In this document: one piece after another, positions 45,490 to 53,816 of the stretch | Layout: each line of letters starts with the position of its first letter | How positions within the stretch are numbered: position 1 is the first letter of the stretch | NCBI GenBank assembly: GCA_013204155.1 | Contig: JABMOK010000077.1 | Coordinates: forward strand, 1 to 53,818 | Direction of reading: 5' to 3' | DNA: 53,818 nt | Source: Pseudohongiella sp. | GTDB lineage: Bacteria; Pseudomonadota; Gammaproteobacteria; Pseudomonadales; Pseudohongiellaceae | Translations under genes and position numbers: made by a program | Notes under the pieces: model-generated | What the model was told of the DNA's origin: nothing | Seen by the model: only the letters and a program-made list of their open reading frames with translations | Databases searched by the model: none

Positions 45490-46263
45490 CTATTCGTGCT
45501 CAACCAACTCGATCCTTACCCCATCCGGTCCTTCGGCGAAGGCAATACGAATGTTGCGGAAAGGGCGAGGCTCCATCGAAAACACCACACCCTTGGCCTT
45601 TAGTTCTTCCTCAGCGGTAGTCAGGTCCTGGTACTTCCACCCCAGATGATCAAAGCTTCGACCTTGAGTCGGCGCTACTTCTCCACGCGCCTGGGAAACC
45701 AGCAGCCAAATATCGCCATAGTCCAAACCCGGCAACGCACCCTTGAACTGTCCGCGAGTACCGCCAAAATTTTCACCATACCAGTCAAGTGTCGATTCCG
45801 GGTCGGGCGAGGAAAGGTGAAGATGATGCATGCCGCGCAACTCGGGATCGTTAATCAACTCAATCTTGGTGCCCCAGGGATCTTCCACGAAGCCAATCTG
45901 CATACCCGAGAATTCAATCAAATCACCCAGCTGCGTGCCGCCGTCGGCGACAACATTGGCAACAACTTCAGCCACATTGCTTAGGGAGAAACCAAAATGA
46001 TCCAGCGCAGAGCCAACCGAACCCTCGCCCGGATCTCGCTCAGAGAAGATAACGGCGATATCACCGTACATCACTCGATCGATGGCGAGGCTGGAGTCCT
46101 TGGATCGCAGAAATCTAGCGGCCTCTCCGCCGAAGTGTTTTACATACCAGTTAACCGCCTGCTGAGGGTTATTAGCCGCCAGGTGGATGTGATCGTAAGG
46201 GGCGGCAAAGCTTTGCGCGCCAAATAACAGGTAGAATGCTGCCAGTAATGCGTATTTTTTCAT
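45490..46263 (-). CDS. Exported protein with two VOC (glyoxalase-fold) domains
   Basis: A 257-residue protein with a signal peptide (KKYALLAAFYLLFGAQSFA) and two vicinal-oxygen-chelate modules. The first (about 22-140) starts DHIHLAANNPQQAVNWYVKH and has metal-ligand candidates H24, H89 in LDHFGFSL, and E in GTKIELIND. The second (about 145-255) has MHHLHLSSPDPESTLDWYGE, SFDHLGWKY and GVRIELVEHE. VOC enzymes include glyoxalases, dioxygenases and resistance proteins; a periplasmic member is uncommon. It ends a five-gene minus-strand run. Confidence 0.85.
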   Translation of the reverse strand: MKKYALLAAFYLLFGAQSFAAPYDHIHLAANNPQQAVNWYVKHFGGEAARFLRSKDSSLAIDRVMYGDIAVIFSERDPGEGSVGSALDHFGFSLSNVAEVVANVVADGGTQLGDLIEFSGMQIGFVEDPWGTKIELINDPELRGMHHLHLSSPDPESTLDWYGENFGGTRGQFKGALPGLDYGDIWLLVSQARGEVAPTQGRSFDHLGWKYQDLTTAEEELKAKGVVFSMEPRPFRNIRIAFAEGPDGVRIELVEHE

Positions 46264-46329
46264 GAGCGCCTCTTTGTTATTTTGGTTTTCGCTTAATGGT
46301 AGACAAGGCCTGAAAAGCAGACAGCTTGC

Positions 46330-47088
46330 TCAATGGGTCATGGAATACATCAGGTAATTAATCCCCAGACGATAAGCCGAATTCGCATAACGAGTCGGGT
46401 AAGCAGGGTGGTAGGTGTGTTCCCAACCATCGCCCATATCTGAATTCCAGTTGATCAGCACCATAATCCTGCCATCATCATCGAGTATTGCATGGTTGCT
46501 GGCGTAATCGATTCCCTGCTCACCCTGTTCGTCGTTGCGATATAAGGCCGGAATCATTTGTGGCCCATCGATGTCATAGTAGACGTGGAATATTTCATGC
46601 TCAGGTTTGAGTTCGATTATTTCCCGGTCCGGAAATACCTGAGAAAAGGCAGAATAAAAATTGTCCCATTGCTGCTGCCCCCAAAAATCATCGATTAGCA
46701 AGAAGCCACCGCGCTGCAAATATTCACGCAGATTTTCGATTTCAGCAGGGCTGAGAATTATTCCTCCACCCTGACCAACTTCCAGCATATACAAAAAAGG
46801 GTAATCGAAAATCTGCTCATCATCGAAACGTAAAACAATGGGCTCGCTCATCACCCGAATGTTAGTCAGACGGGATACGCCACGGAGAAAGTTGATATCT
46901 GCATCGGGAAAGTCTATGGCCCAGGGCCCGTAGCCACGGCCGCCGCCGTAATAGGTATTGAATTGAACCCGCACAAAATTGAATTCGCCGGCTTCATCAT
47001 AGCGTAACTCGAGATCTTCACTTTCTGCCGCGAGGACAAAAGCTGGCAACATGATCAGTGAAACGAAGAGAGAGCGAATCAACGGCAT
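46330..47088 (-). CDS. Exported DUF4159 protein
   Basis: The ATG at 47088 gives 252 residues with signal peptide (SLFVSLIMLPAFVLAAE); a TTG 11 codons earlier is possible. The domain has FNFVRVQFNTYYGGGRGYGP, WAIDFPDADINFL, and GGGIILSPAEIENLREYLQR. DUF4159 has a class I glutamine-amidotransferase-like fold and often occurs with MoxR ATPase and von Willebrand operons; neither is present here. Function unknown. Confidence 0.85.
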   Translation of the reverse strand: MPLIRSLFVSLIMLPAFVLAAESEDLELRYDEAGEFNFVRVQFNTYYGGGRGYGPWAIDFPDADINFLRGVSRLTNIRVMSEPIVLRFDDEQIFDYPFLYMLEVGQGGGIILSPAEIENLREYLQRGGFLLIDDFWGQQQWDNFYSAFSQVFPDREIIELKPEHEIFHVYYDIDGPQMIPALYRNDEQGEQGIDYASNHAILDDDGRIMVLINWNSDMGDGWEHTYHPAYPTRYANSAYRLGINYLMYSMTH

Positions 47089-47244
47089 AAAGCATCTTGC
47101 GATTAGTTTTAAGAGGGGCAAGTGTGTCTTGATTCCCGCTCTAATTCAAGTGAACTCGGCCTGAGATGGTTCGTCACGGGAGTAAACCGAGCTTCCTGGG
47201 GAGAAACCCCAAGCGGACACGCCTTCACGCGCTGCAGCCAATTG

Positions 47245-48183
47245 TTATTGCTGAAGCGATGCACAATAGTCTTCATCGCTAATTGACGGGGTAAACCAGA
47301 TAAAGTCATAAGCCTTACGTTCCCCAAATTGTTGCAGGTAAGGCTCTGGACTATTTTCTGATGGATCTACTTCCATGAATGCCAATGAAACAATCTGCTC
47401 TCGGCTGGTTTCTGCTTGCTGGGACAATAAATAATTGGGCACGCTCAGATCGTGGCGGATGTGATAATTGCCGGCGATGAGAATACTGAGCCGATCTGCA
47501 GCGGCGGGCGGCAGGCTTTGGGCCAGCGAATTATCCCTGGTCTGTTGCACGCGAACCATCGCGGGAAATTGTGATTGCGGCAGTAACCCACAGTGACTTT
47601 CGTCAATGTCTTTGTCCAGCTGAGTCATGGCGGCCTGATCGAGGACCGCGGAGATTTCAGCGGACGCAGGCTCTGCATACACCCGCATCATGGTGTCGTC
47701 ACTGATATTAGCGGCGGCTATAGGTATCCCCGCCTGCTGAACCAAATACAGCATCGGCCCATAGAAAGGCCAATCCCAGCCTTCATCATCCCATTCGAGC
47801 GCGCTCTTCAACTCATCAAGATTGGCAATCTGCTGTGTTTGCAACTGCTGTAGTAACGGGGCCTGATCACTGTTCAACATTTCAAAAGCAACATTCGATA
47901 CCCGTTGTTGCTGAAGAAAATACTCAAGCAGAGTGAGTTGCAGTAGATGATGGTCCGGGTTGTCGTGTTTCTCACCAAGAAGAAGATAACGGGCACTTTC
48001 TATTTTTCCCAGAAGCTCCTCTACCCCGATAAATTGATCGAGCTTGCTATCCCATATTCGACCAACCATGGGATGATCGGAGTACAGCGAAGACTCCCAG
48101 GCGGCGGGCAATTCTATCTGTGCCTGGGCTGACAGCACGAAACAGAAGGTCGCCAGTGTAATTAAATGCCTAATTGCTGCCAC
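47245..48183 (-). CDS. ChaN-family haem-binding-like exported protein
   Basis: A 312-residue protein with signal peptide (HLITLATFCFVLSAQAQ) and the ChaN/Cofac_haem_bdg pattern: ARYLLLGEKHDNPDHHLLQL, VAFEMLNSDQAPLLQQ, WDWPFYGPMLYLVQQAGIP and ILIAGNYHIRHDLSVPNYL. Campylobacter ChaN binds haem dimers at the outer membrane. The terminal FTPSISDEDYCASLQQ is unlike a lipoprotein anchor. It overlaps the preceding cytochrome gene by 14 bases, so both may act together in haem or redox biology. Confidence 0.87.
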   Translation of the reverse strand: MAAIRHLITLATFCFVLSAQAQIELPAAWESSLYSDHPMVGRIWDSKLDQFIGVEELLGKIESARYLLLGEKHDNPDHHLLQLTLLEYFLQQQRVSNVAFEMLNSDQAPLLQQLQTQQIANLDELKSALEWDDEGWDWPFYGPMLYLVQQAGIPIAAANISDDTMMRVYAEPASAEISAVLDQAAMTQLDKDIDESHCGLLPQSQFPAMVRVQQTRDNSLAQSLPPAAADRLSILIAGNYHIRHDLSVPNYLLSQQAETSREQIVSLAFMEVDPSENSPEPYLQQFGERKAYDFIWFTPSISDEDYCASLQQ

Positions 48184-48676
48184 CCATTTTCACCCATTGT
48201 TGATAAATTTCATCGCTCCAGAAACTTTGAAAAAAGGCAATCGCTAATAACTTCTCTTCCGGCTGCAGAACACTCGCGAATCCTGGCATATTGCCACCGA
48301 AGTCTGCGCCGCCGTTGTCGATCACTTGCAAAAGTACAGATTGTGGATGGTGCCAGGCATGGGCTGAACCATTAAGCGGGGGTGGTGGAAACGACCCATC
48401 GTCCAACTTCTGCTTCCAGTCGTCGACTAATCCCTGTGCCTCACTGCCATGACAGCGCGCGCAATTTGCGGCAAAGACTTCCGAACCTGCGGCGAGCTGT
48501 GAAGCGTTATACCAACGCGCTCCATCAGCGGCAGCTTCGACTTCGATCTCATCACTACAAGCTGACAGCAATCCTGCCGTGAGCAAGCTTAAGACTAATA
48601 GGGGTCGCCCGATCTTCGCTCCCTGTCTCAAGGAGCGATGTGTATTTCGCTTCGCCTTCATTGCACTATTCATCAT
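48170..48676 (-). CDS. Cytochrome c lipoprotein
   Basis: The ATG at 48676 overlaps the sixA stop; downstream ATGs at 48673 and 48661 are equally possible. The product (about 168 residues) has a lipoprotein signal (LLTAGLLSACS) and one c-type haem motif, CARCH, in VFAANCARCHGSEAQGL. The distal methionine is probably in GGNMPGFASVL. It resembles small class I cytochromes that follow copper or sulfur oxidation enzymes, but its partner here is not evident. Confidence 0.85.
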   Translation of the reverse strand: MMNSAMKAKRNTHRSLRQGAKIGRPLLVLSLLTAGLLSACSDEIEVEAAADGARWYNASQLAAGSEVFAANCARCHGSEAQGLVDDWKQKLDDGSFPPPPLNGSAHAWHHPQSVLLQVIDNGGADFGGNMPGFASVLQPEEKLLAIAFFQSFWSDEIYQQWVKMGGSN

Positions 48677-49166
48677 GCTGTTTCTTCGGATAATCGAAAT
48701 CAACCAGCGTGGCGCTTCCAAACTGAATGTCCGACCAATTATCGATAGGCAGACTGAGTTCAACCAGACCGCAGGTAGGGATTTTGTCGATGTCGGTGTT
48801 AGCCATCTCATTTGCAAAATCGGTTATCGCCGGATTGTGGCCCACCAGCATTGCCGAATCCCAGTCCTCATCGACCAGACTCGCCGCCTTCAGGAACATA
48901 CTCGCGCCGGCAAAATACAGCTCCGGGTTACTGCTAATTCCATCAGCGGGAAATTTAATCTGCTCTGCCAGTAGTTTGGCGGTTAACTTGGTGCGCACGG
49001 CAGGGCTGCAGATAATGCTGCCCAGGGGCTTTTGCCTGTTTAATAGCCTCTCGGCCATCACCGATATATCGTTCAAGCCGCGCTCAGCCAGCGGACGCTC
49101 GAAATCCTTAAGATCAGGATCATCCCAGCTGGATTTTGCATGACGAAGCAAATAGAGGGTTTTCAT
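48666..49166 (-). CDS. sixA: Phosphohistidine phosphatase SixA
   Basis: A 166-residue histidine-phosphatase (phosphoglycerate-mutase-like) enzyme. The catalytic RHA motif is in TLYLLRHAKSSWDDPDL, and the second histidine in SAMLVGHNPAITDFANEM. E. coli SixA removes phosphate from histidine of the PTS-Ntr protein NPr. The start at 49166 (MKTLYLLRHAK) fits the family; nine more codons are open upstream. First gene of the run sixA-cyt c-chaN-DUF4159-VOC. Confidence 0.93.
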   Translation of the reverse strand: MKTLYLLRHAKSSWDDPDLKDFERPLAERGLNDISVMAERLLNRQKPLGSIICSPAVRTKLTAKLLAEQIKFPADGISSNPELYFAGASMFLKAASLVDEDWDSAMLVGHNPAITDFANEMANTDIDKIPTCGLVELSLPIDNWSDIQFGSATLVDFDYPKKQHDE

Positions 49167-49369
49167 GTAGTACTTATTGTGATCGGCCAACAATAAATGG
49201 ATATTAGTGATTTAGCCTTACCTGACTTTAATCATATTGCTGCCTTATACCGCAAAATCCGCGCTAACTCCAGAAAACTCTAACCCTTCCGCACGCACTT
49301 TTGCTCATTCATCTCCTACACTTGCCGAATAACTGTAGTACAAAACTCTGCATTAACGGAAAGCTAGAA

Positions 49370-50083
49370 ATGAAACCACTAAGCCGCACCTCACTAATTA
49401 TTTTCCCCATATTAATAAGCACTATGGCGATAGCCCAGGATGATGATGGCATTAAAAGAGAAATCGAATTGGGCGCTCTTGTCACATCCGGCAATACCCA
49501 GGAGCGATCGCTGAATTTCGCTGGCGCAGTAATTATTGATCGTGAAAAGTGGGAGTATAATTTTTCACTGGATGGCTTGTACACATCGAGCGACAGCGAA
49601 GTTAAGGGTCAGAGATTCTATGGCATCGCCAGCGCCAAGTATGAATTAACCGAAGACAGTTCTATCCTTACCCGATTTTCCCACGAAGATGATCGCTTCA
49701 GCGGTTTCGACAGCCAATCAGACTTCACCATTAGCTATGGGCGTGGCTTCTTGCAAAACCGCACCGACATGGGACTCACTGTGAATACAGGACCCGGTGT
49801 TCGATGGTCAAGATTAGACAATTCCGTCTTCGAGGAGCCTATATTCAGAGTCGCCGGAGATTATGACTGGACTATTTCCAGTTCTGCGGCATTTAATCAA
49901 CAGCTCAGTACCGAGGTCGGTACCGATTCCAATATCTACCGCTCAGAAACCGGCATTGAAACCCGGATTCTCGAAAACCTGACGCTCAAGTTTTCATTAA
50001 ACATCAAACATCAAACAATAGTTCCAGCAGGCCGTGATAAAACCGATACAGAAACCGCTGTTACATTTGTAATGAATTTTTAG
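49370..50083 (+). CDS. DUF481 outer-membrane protein
   Basis: A 237-residue protein with a signal peptide (SLIIFPILISTMAIAQ) and the DUF481 beta-barrel pattern: IELGALVTSGNTQERSLNFA, WEYNFSLDGLYTSSDSEVKG and YELTEDSSILTRFSHEDDRF. It ends with aromatic F in VTFVMNF, the outer-membrane insertion signal. Related proteins are YdiY-like, salt-induced in some marine species. The start at 49370 was chosen because GGAAAG lies nine bases upstream and the signal peptide follows. Confidence 0.88.
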   Translation: MKPLSRTSLIIFPILISTMAIAQDDDGIKREIELGALVTSGNTQERSLNFAGAVIIDREKWEYNFSLDGLYTSSDSEVKGQRFYGIASAKYELTEDSSILTRFSHEDDRFSGFDSQSDFTISYGRGFLQNRTDMGLTVNTGPGVRWSRLDNSVFEEPIFRVAGDYDWTISSSAAFNQQLSTEVGTDSNIYRSETGIETRILENLTLKFSLNIKHQTIVPAGRDKTDTETAVTFVMNF

Positions 50084-50114
50084 CAAATCAGGTCTGCTAT
50101 TCTTATTAATAAAA

Positions 50115-50178
50115 TCAGGTATTAACAGAGCCAGGTATTAACAAAGTCAGGTATTAACAGAATCAGGTTGCCTATATG
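50115..50178. repeat. 16-bp tandem repeat in front of the GltB-like gene
   Basis: Three copies of tcaggtattaacagag (two with single or double changes) and a fourth partial copy that runs into the ATG at 50176. A further related half copy, tcaggtctg, lies at about 50098. Confidence 0.9.
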
Positions 50179-51792
50179 ACCCCCATAGTACGATTGTATT
50201 GGCTAATCAGCCTGTTTTTGATGCCCATGAGTTTTCTCTGGCTGCACAGTAGCACTGGTCGCGAACTTTCCATTCAGGCAGTTCTTGCAGCGCCGGTTCC
50301 ACTGACGGTATTTCTTTTCTTACTGATGTGGACCCTGGTGGGCGCCCTCGAATTACTCTTCAGTGTTAGTAATCTGCGGCGTAACTATCCTGTGTTAGCG
50401 AATATTCGTTATGCACTGGAATTCATTCGGCCGGAAATACAGCAATACTTCATTAAAAATAATGTCGAGGAAAAACCTTTTAGTCGTGAACGGCGAAACC
50501 TGATCTATCGACGCGCTAAAGGGGCTAGCGATACCTTGCCATTTGGAACGGAACAGGAAATTCTGCAAGAGGGTTATCGCAGCCTGCTTCACTCGATGAA
50601 TGTGACGGAGGTGGCTGAAGAACACATACGGGTTATTTTTGGCGGCCCCGCTTGCAAGAAGCCCTATAGTTCCTCGCGGCTTAACGTCTCGGCGTTGAGC
50701 TTTGGAGCGCTCAGCTCAAACGCGATTGCCGCCTTGAATAAGGGCGCCGCGATGGGTAACTTTGCTCATAACACTGGCGAAGGCAGCATTAGTCAGTATC
50801 ATCGCCAGGGCGGCGACATTGTTTGGCAAATTGGCACCGCCTATTTCGGCTGTCGCAACAGCGATGGCTCCTTCAACGATGAGGCCTTTGCCACGCGGGC
50901 CGCAGATGAAGCGGTGAAAATGATCGAGATTAAACTCTCGCAGGGAGCCAAGCCCTCCCACGGCGGTATTTTACCGGGTGCAAAAGTTACCCAGGAGATA
51001 GCGCAAATACGCCTGGTAGAAGTCGGCGAGACCGTCTATTCACCGCCTGTTCATCCCGAATTTAGTACGCCGAAAGGCCTGCTGGAATTTGTCCACAGGC
51101 TGCGCAACTTAAGTGGTGGTAAACCGGTGGGTTTCAAGCTTTGCCTCGGCAGGAAAATCGAGTTCATGGCAATAGTCAAAGCCATGCTGGAAACCGAAAT
51201 CCTGCCCGACTTCATTACCATCGACGGGGCCGAGGGTGGTACCGGTGCAGCCCCGGTTGAATTTTCCAACCGGCTTGGCACACCCTGTCTGGAGGCAACC
51301 TACTATATCCATCAGGTGTTAATCGGAGCCGGATTGCGCCAACACATCAAACTGATAAGCGCCGGTCAGACCGCTACCGGTTTTGATATGCTGGAAAAGA
51401 TCATTGTAGGGGCTGATACCGTCAATGTCGCCAGAGCGATGATGATGGCACTGGGTTGTGTGCAGGCACTTGCCTGCAACACCAACCGTTGTCCAACCGG
51501 AGTAGCCACGCAAAATCCATCCAGAGCAAGAGCGATAAACGTAGAGGAAAAATCACATCGGGTGCACAATTACCATCACACCACCACGCAGGCATTTCTT
51601 GACCTCTGCGGCGCCATGGGTTTCAGTAATCCCGATGATTTATCCCCCGCCGATCTGCATAGTCGTTGTGAGGGAGGTTCGAAAAATTTTGACCAAATTT
51701 ATCAACCCCTGATCGAAAGACAATTACACAGCGAATCGATTCCTGAGTATTATCGCGACGACTGGCAAATGGCCTCTGCCGAGCATTTCTAA
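50176..51792 (+). CDS. FMN-binding glutamate-synthase-like protein (GltB2 domain)
   Basis: A 538-residue protein with two N-terminal membrane helices (about 5-25 and 36-60), then the FMN/glutamate-synthase barrel. Visible parts: SALSFGALSSNAIAALNKGA, NTGEGSISQYH, AKPSHGGILPGAKVTQEIA, TIDGAEGGTGAAPVEFSNR and the [3Fe-4S] cysteines in CVQALACNTNRCPTG. The amidotransferase domain is missing, so it cannot use glutamine by itself. Such stand-alone proteins are common; activity is not known. It starts within the fourth partial repeat copy. Confidence 0.88.
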   Translation: MTPIVRLYWLISLFLMPMSFLWLHSSTGRELSIQAVLAAPVPLTVFLFLLMWTLVGALELLFSVSNLRRNYPVLANIRYALEFIRPEIQQYFIKNNVEEKPFSRERRNLIYRRAKGASDTLPFGTEQEILQEGYRSLLHSMNVTEVAEEHIRVIFGGPACKKPYSSSRLNVSALSFGALSSNAIAALNKGAAMGNFAHNTGEGSISQYHRQGGDIVWQIGTAYFGCRNSDGSFNDEAFATRAADEAVKMIEIKLSQGAKPSHGGILPGAKVTQEIAQIRLVEVGETVYSPPVHPEFSTPKGLLEFVHRLRNLSGGKPVGFKLCLGRKIEFMAIVKAMLETEILPDFITIDGAEGGTGAAPVEFSNRLGTPCLEATYYIHQVLIGAGLRQHIKLISAGQTATGFDMLEKIIVGADTVNVARAMMMALGCVQALACNTNRCPTGVATQNPSRARAINVEEKSHRVHNYHHTTTQAFLDLCGAMGFSNPDDLSPADLHSRCEGGSKNFDQIYQPLIERQLHSESIPEYYRDDWQMASAEHF

Positions 51793-51897
51793 TCTTCTAA
51801 GGCTACTCGCTCGCTGCCGCTGAATGCCTGGCAGAATCGCAGACGAATCGTGCCCGCCGCTGGATAGCAATTCACAGGATTGTAGCGCTATACTGCC

Positions 51898-51923
51898 TTA
51901 AGCTCCTTTTAAGCTCCTTTTAA
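51898..51923. repeat. 11-bp tandem repeat before the TPR gene
   Basis: Two copies of ttaagctcctt and the beginning of a third, ending 13 bases before the ATG of the TPR gene. The minus strand of each copy holds AAGGAG; on the plus strand the repeat gives no Shine-Dalgarno sequence. Confidence 0.8.
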
Positions 51924-51936
51924 GTGAAAATTTTGT

Positions 51937-52500
51937 ATGCGCCTACTCACATTTTTATTTCTTAATTCCGTATTCATCACCGCGATGTTGATTCCTTCGC
52001 CTGGTTTTTCCGATCAAAGCGATAGCCGGCTGGACAATCTATTTTCTCTGCTTAAACAAACGGAAAACCCGGCCACTCTTCGAAATACCGAAAATCAAAT
52101 CTGGGAAATCTGGCTACAACACCCGAATGCCGATGTTGAACGGCTGATGCTGTTAGCGACTCAGCGGATGAATTCACAGCACTATACCGAAGCCCTTGCT
52201 GTCTTCAGTCAGATTATTAAGAGTTTTCCGGACTATGCTGAAGGGTGGAATAAGCGGGCGACGCTACACTATGTGGTCGGCAATCTTGATGCCTCGGTCT
52301 CGGATATCGAAAAGACTTTGGAATTGGAACCCCGACATTTCGGCGCCCTGTCCGGACTCGGCATGGTTTACATTCAACGGGAGGAGTTGAGTAAAGCCAA
52401 GCAGTCTTTCGAAGAGCTTATCAAGCTACATCCAAACAGCCCAAACGCGCAGCAGAATCTGGAATTTGTTAATGAGCGTTTACGACTTACAATTATCTGA
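51937..52500 (+). CDS. Exported TPR-repeat protein
   Basis: A 187-residue protein with signal peptide (LLTFLFLNSVFITAMLIPSPGFS). Three tetratricopeptide repeats cover about residues 75-180 (YTEALAVFSQIIKSFPDYAE, GNLDASVSDIEKTLELEPRH, EELSKAKQSFEELIKLHPNS). A periplasmic scaffold is likely. The IS3-type element begins 16 bases after its stop codon. Confidence 0.85.
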   Translation: MRLLTFLFLNSVFITAMLIPSPGFSDQSDSRLDNLFSLLKQTENPATLRNTENQIWEIWLQHPNADVERLMLLATQRMNSQHYTEALAVFSQIIKSFPDYAEGWNKRATLHYVVGNLDASVSDIEKTLELEPRHFGALSGLGMVYIQREELSKAKQSFEELIKLHPNSPNAQQNLEFVNERLRLTII

Positions 52501-52515
52501 ATTGCGACAAAACAA

Positions 52516-52540
52516 TGTCCCGTCCTAAAATACGTTGACG
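52516..52540 (+). repeat. Left terminal inverted repeat of the IS3-type element
   Basis: Begins TGTCCCGTCCTAAAATA; pairs with 53792-53816 at 22 of 25 positions. Confidence 0.9.
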
Positions 52541-52543
52541 GTT

Positions 52544-53386
52544 TTATGAATCAGCCAGCTGCTTTCTGCAGCTGGCTTTTTTGTGCACTGCTTCGGGTGT
52601 TTGCATACCCAGGCTCAGATGCGGCCTTAACTGATTGTAAGCCTCAATGGATTCTGCCACCAAGCATTTCAGATCTTTAAAGCTCTTGCATCGATAGAGT
52701 AAAAACTCTTGCTTTAGGATGCCATTGACCCGCTCTGCCATCGCATTTTGATAACAATCATGTCCATCAGTCATTGATGGCGTGACATTATTGGCCTTTA
52801 AGAGCGCTTGATACACCGATGAACAATATTGTGATCCACGATCAGAATGATGAACCAAGGGTTTGTCAGTAACCCTGTTTACTATCGCTTTGAGCATAGC
52901 CTGAGACACGTCCGTGGCCTTCATTTCGTAACTCAACTCATGACCCATAATCCGACGTGAATAGGCATCGGTGACTAAGGAAAGGTAATGCACCCCTTCT
53001 TCGCTTTCTACATAGGTGATATCGCTGACAAAGGCTTGTTCAGGTCGACTTAGCTTTAACTCTTTCAGTAGATTCGGGTGCTTCCTCATCCAGTGTTTAC
53101 TGTAGGTGGTCTTGATATAGCTGCGTTTGGGCCGTATCAGCATCTTGTGCTGACGAAGGTATTCAAACAGCCCGTCACGGCCTAGCTTGATCCCGAGTAA
53201 TTCCAGCTGTGGCTTTAGCAAATAGTGGAGCTTTCGAGTGCCGAGTCGTGGAAGACGCCGTCGAATTTCCTGTACCATACCCTCTACAGGAGACAGTGTT
53301 GTTCGTCGCTGCTCCTGGCGTTTTAGCTGCTGATAGACAGCTTGCGGGGTTATTCCAAAGAACCGACAGGCTTTGGCCAGGCTCAC
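52544..53386 (-). CDS. IS3-family transposase, OrfB (DDE integrase) part
   Basis: The catalytic part of the transposase. It begins with a helical region (SLAKACRFFGITPQAVYQQL), then the HTH_21 region (PVEGMVQEIRRRLPRLGTRK) and the rve integrase core. The DDE residues are D in AFVSDITYVESEEGVHYLSL, D in LVHHSDRGSQYCSS, and E in NAMAERVNGILKQEFL. OrfB could start at the GTG at 53386, which overlaps the orfA stop (GTGA), but in this family it is normally made as OrfAB by -1 frameshifting. The -1 frame is open from the slippery site to OrfB. Confidence 0.93.
   Translation of the reverse strand: MSLAKACRFFGITPQAVYQQLKRQEQRRTTLSPVEGMVQEIRRRLPRLGTRKLHYLLKPQLELLGIKLGRDGLFEYLRQHKMLIRPKRSYIKTTYSKHWMRKHPNLLKELKLSRPEQAFVSDITYVESEEGVHYLSLVTDAYSRRIMGHELSYEMKATDVSQAMLKAIVNRVTDKPLVHHSDRGSQYCSSVYQALLKANNVTPSMTDGHDCYQNAMAERVNGILKQEFLLYRCKSFKDLKCLVAESIEAYNQLRPHLSLGMQTPEAVHKKASCRKQLADS
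52553..52582 (+). terminator. Terminator-like hairpin inside the IS left end
   Basis: A perfect 10-bp stem (AGCCAGCTGC/GCAGCTGGCT, loop TTTCT) is followed by six T on the plus strand. It lies in the last codons of orfB, facing transcription that enters from the TPR gene. Confidence 0.6.
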
Positions 53387-53775
53387 TTCGCCTTTGGCTT
53401 GAAGCCCTCTGGCCCCTTGGATAAATACTTTTTTCGGATATTTCCCCCATATTCTGTATCAATGATATTAACCATCTCATTGAGTAACAGGTTATGTTGA
53501 CGCTCGTCCTTTAGCTCTGTCTCGAGTCGTTTGATTATTTGGGCTGGGGTTTCTTTGAGTTTGGCCATAAGCTGATCCCTAGGAGCAGACCAACCTAAAG
53601 TACCATATCGGCGTAGCCAAACTAAAACAGTACTCTTGCCTTGAATGCCGTAACAGGATTGCGCTTGAGAATAAGTCACCTCGCCTTGCTCAATCTGTTG
53701 AACGACCGATAATTTAAAGGCTAGAGAGTAATCGCGTTGGGTGCGCTTCGTTCTGGTAATCGTGGAGTTTTCCAT
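53383..53775 (-). CDS. IS3-family transposase, OrfA (helix-turn-helix) part
   Basis: DNA-binding subunit of the IS. The ATG at 53775 (MENSTITRTKRTQRDYSLAF) is preferred; the frame runs upstream through the inverted repeat. The HTH_8/Tnp_1 part has LSVVQQIEQGEVTYSQAQSC, YGIQGKSTVLVWLRRYG, and then a leucine-zipper-like helix (IIKRLETELKDERQHNLLLN). It ends at TGA 53383-53385, 45 bases after the slippery heptamer. Confidence 0.9.
   Translation of the reverse strand: MENSTITRTKRTQRDYSLAFKLSVVQQIEQGEVTYSQAQSCYGIQGKSTVLVWLRRYGTLGWSAPRDQLMAKLKETPAQIIKRLETELKDERQHNLLLNEMVNIIDTEYGGNIRKKYLSKGPEGFKPKAK
53428..53434 (-). other. Programmed -1 frameshift heptamer A AAA AAG
   Basis: In the orfA frame the codons read CGA AAA AAG, giving the classical slippery A AAA AAG. 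A -1 shift here enters the orfB frame without a stop (VFIQGARGLQAKGEVSLAKA), which would produce the OrfAB fusion. Confidence 0.8.
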
Positions 53776-53791
53776 TAATAAGTCCTCAGTG

Positions 53792-53816
53792 CGTAAACTT
53801 ATTTCAGGACGGGACA
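53792..53816 (-). repeat. Right terminal inverted repeat of the IS3-type element
   Basis: Reads TGTCCCGTCCTGAAATA on the minus strand; the partner of 52516-52540. Confidence 0.9.

Larger units (their letters stand above)
52516..53816 (-). mobile_element. Complete IS3-family insertion sequence, 1301 bp
   Basis: Ends are TGTCCCGTCCT...AGGACGGGACA. The 25-bp terminal inverted repeats (52516-52540 and 53792-53816) match at 22 positions. The left flank is CAA (52513-52515) and the right flank begins CA before the window ends, consistent with the 3-bp target duplication of this family. It carries orfA and orfB with a frameshift site between, and both frames are intact, so it may be active. Confidence 0.93.

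Noticed and set aside
48579..48974. 131-residue plus-strand frame
   Set aside because: Reverse of sixA and the cytochrome gene, both of which have clear motifs.
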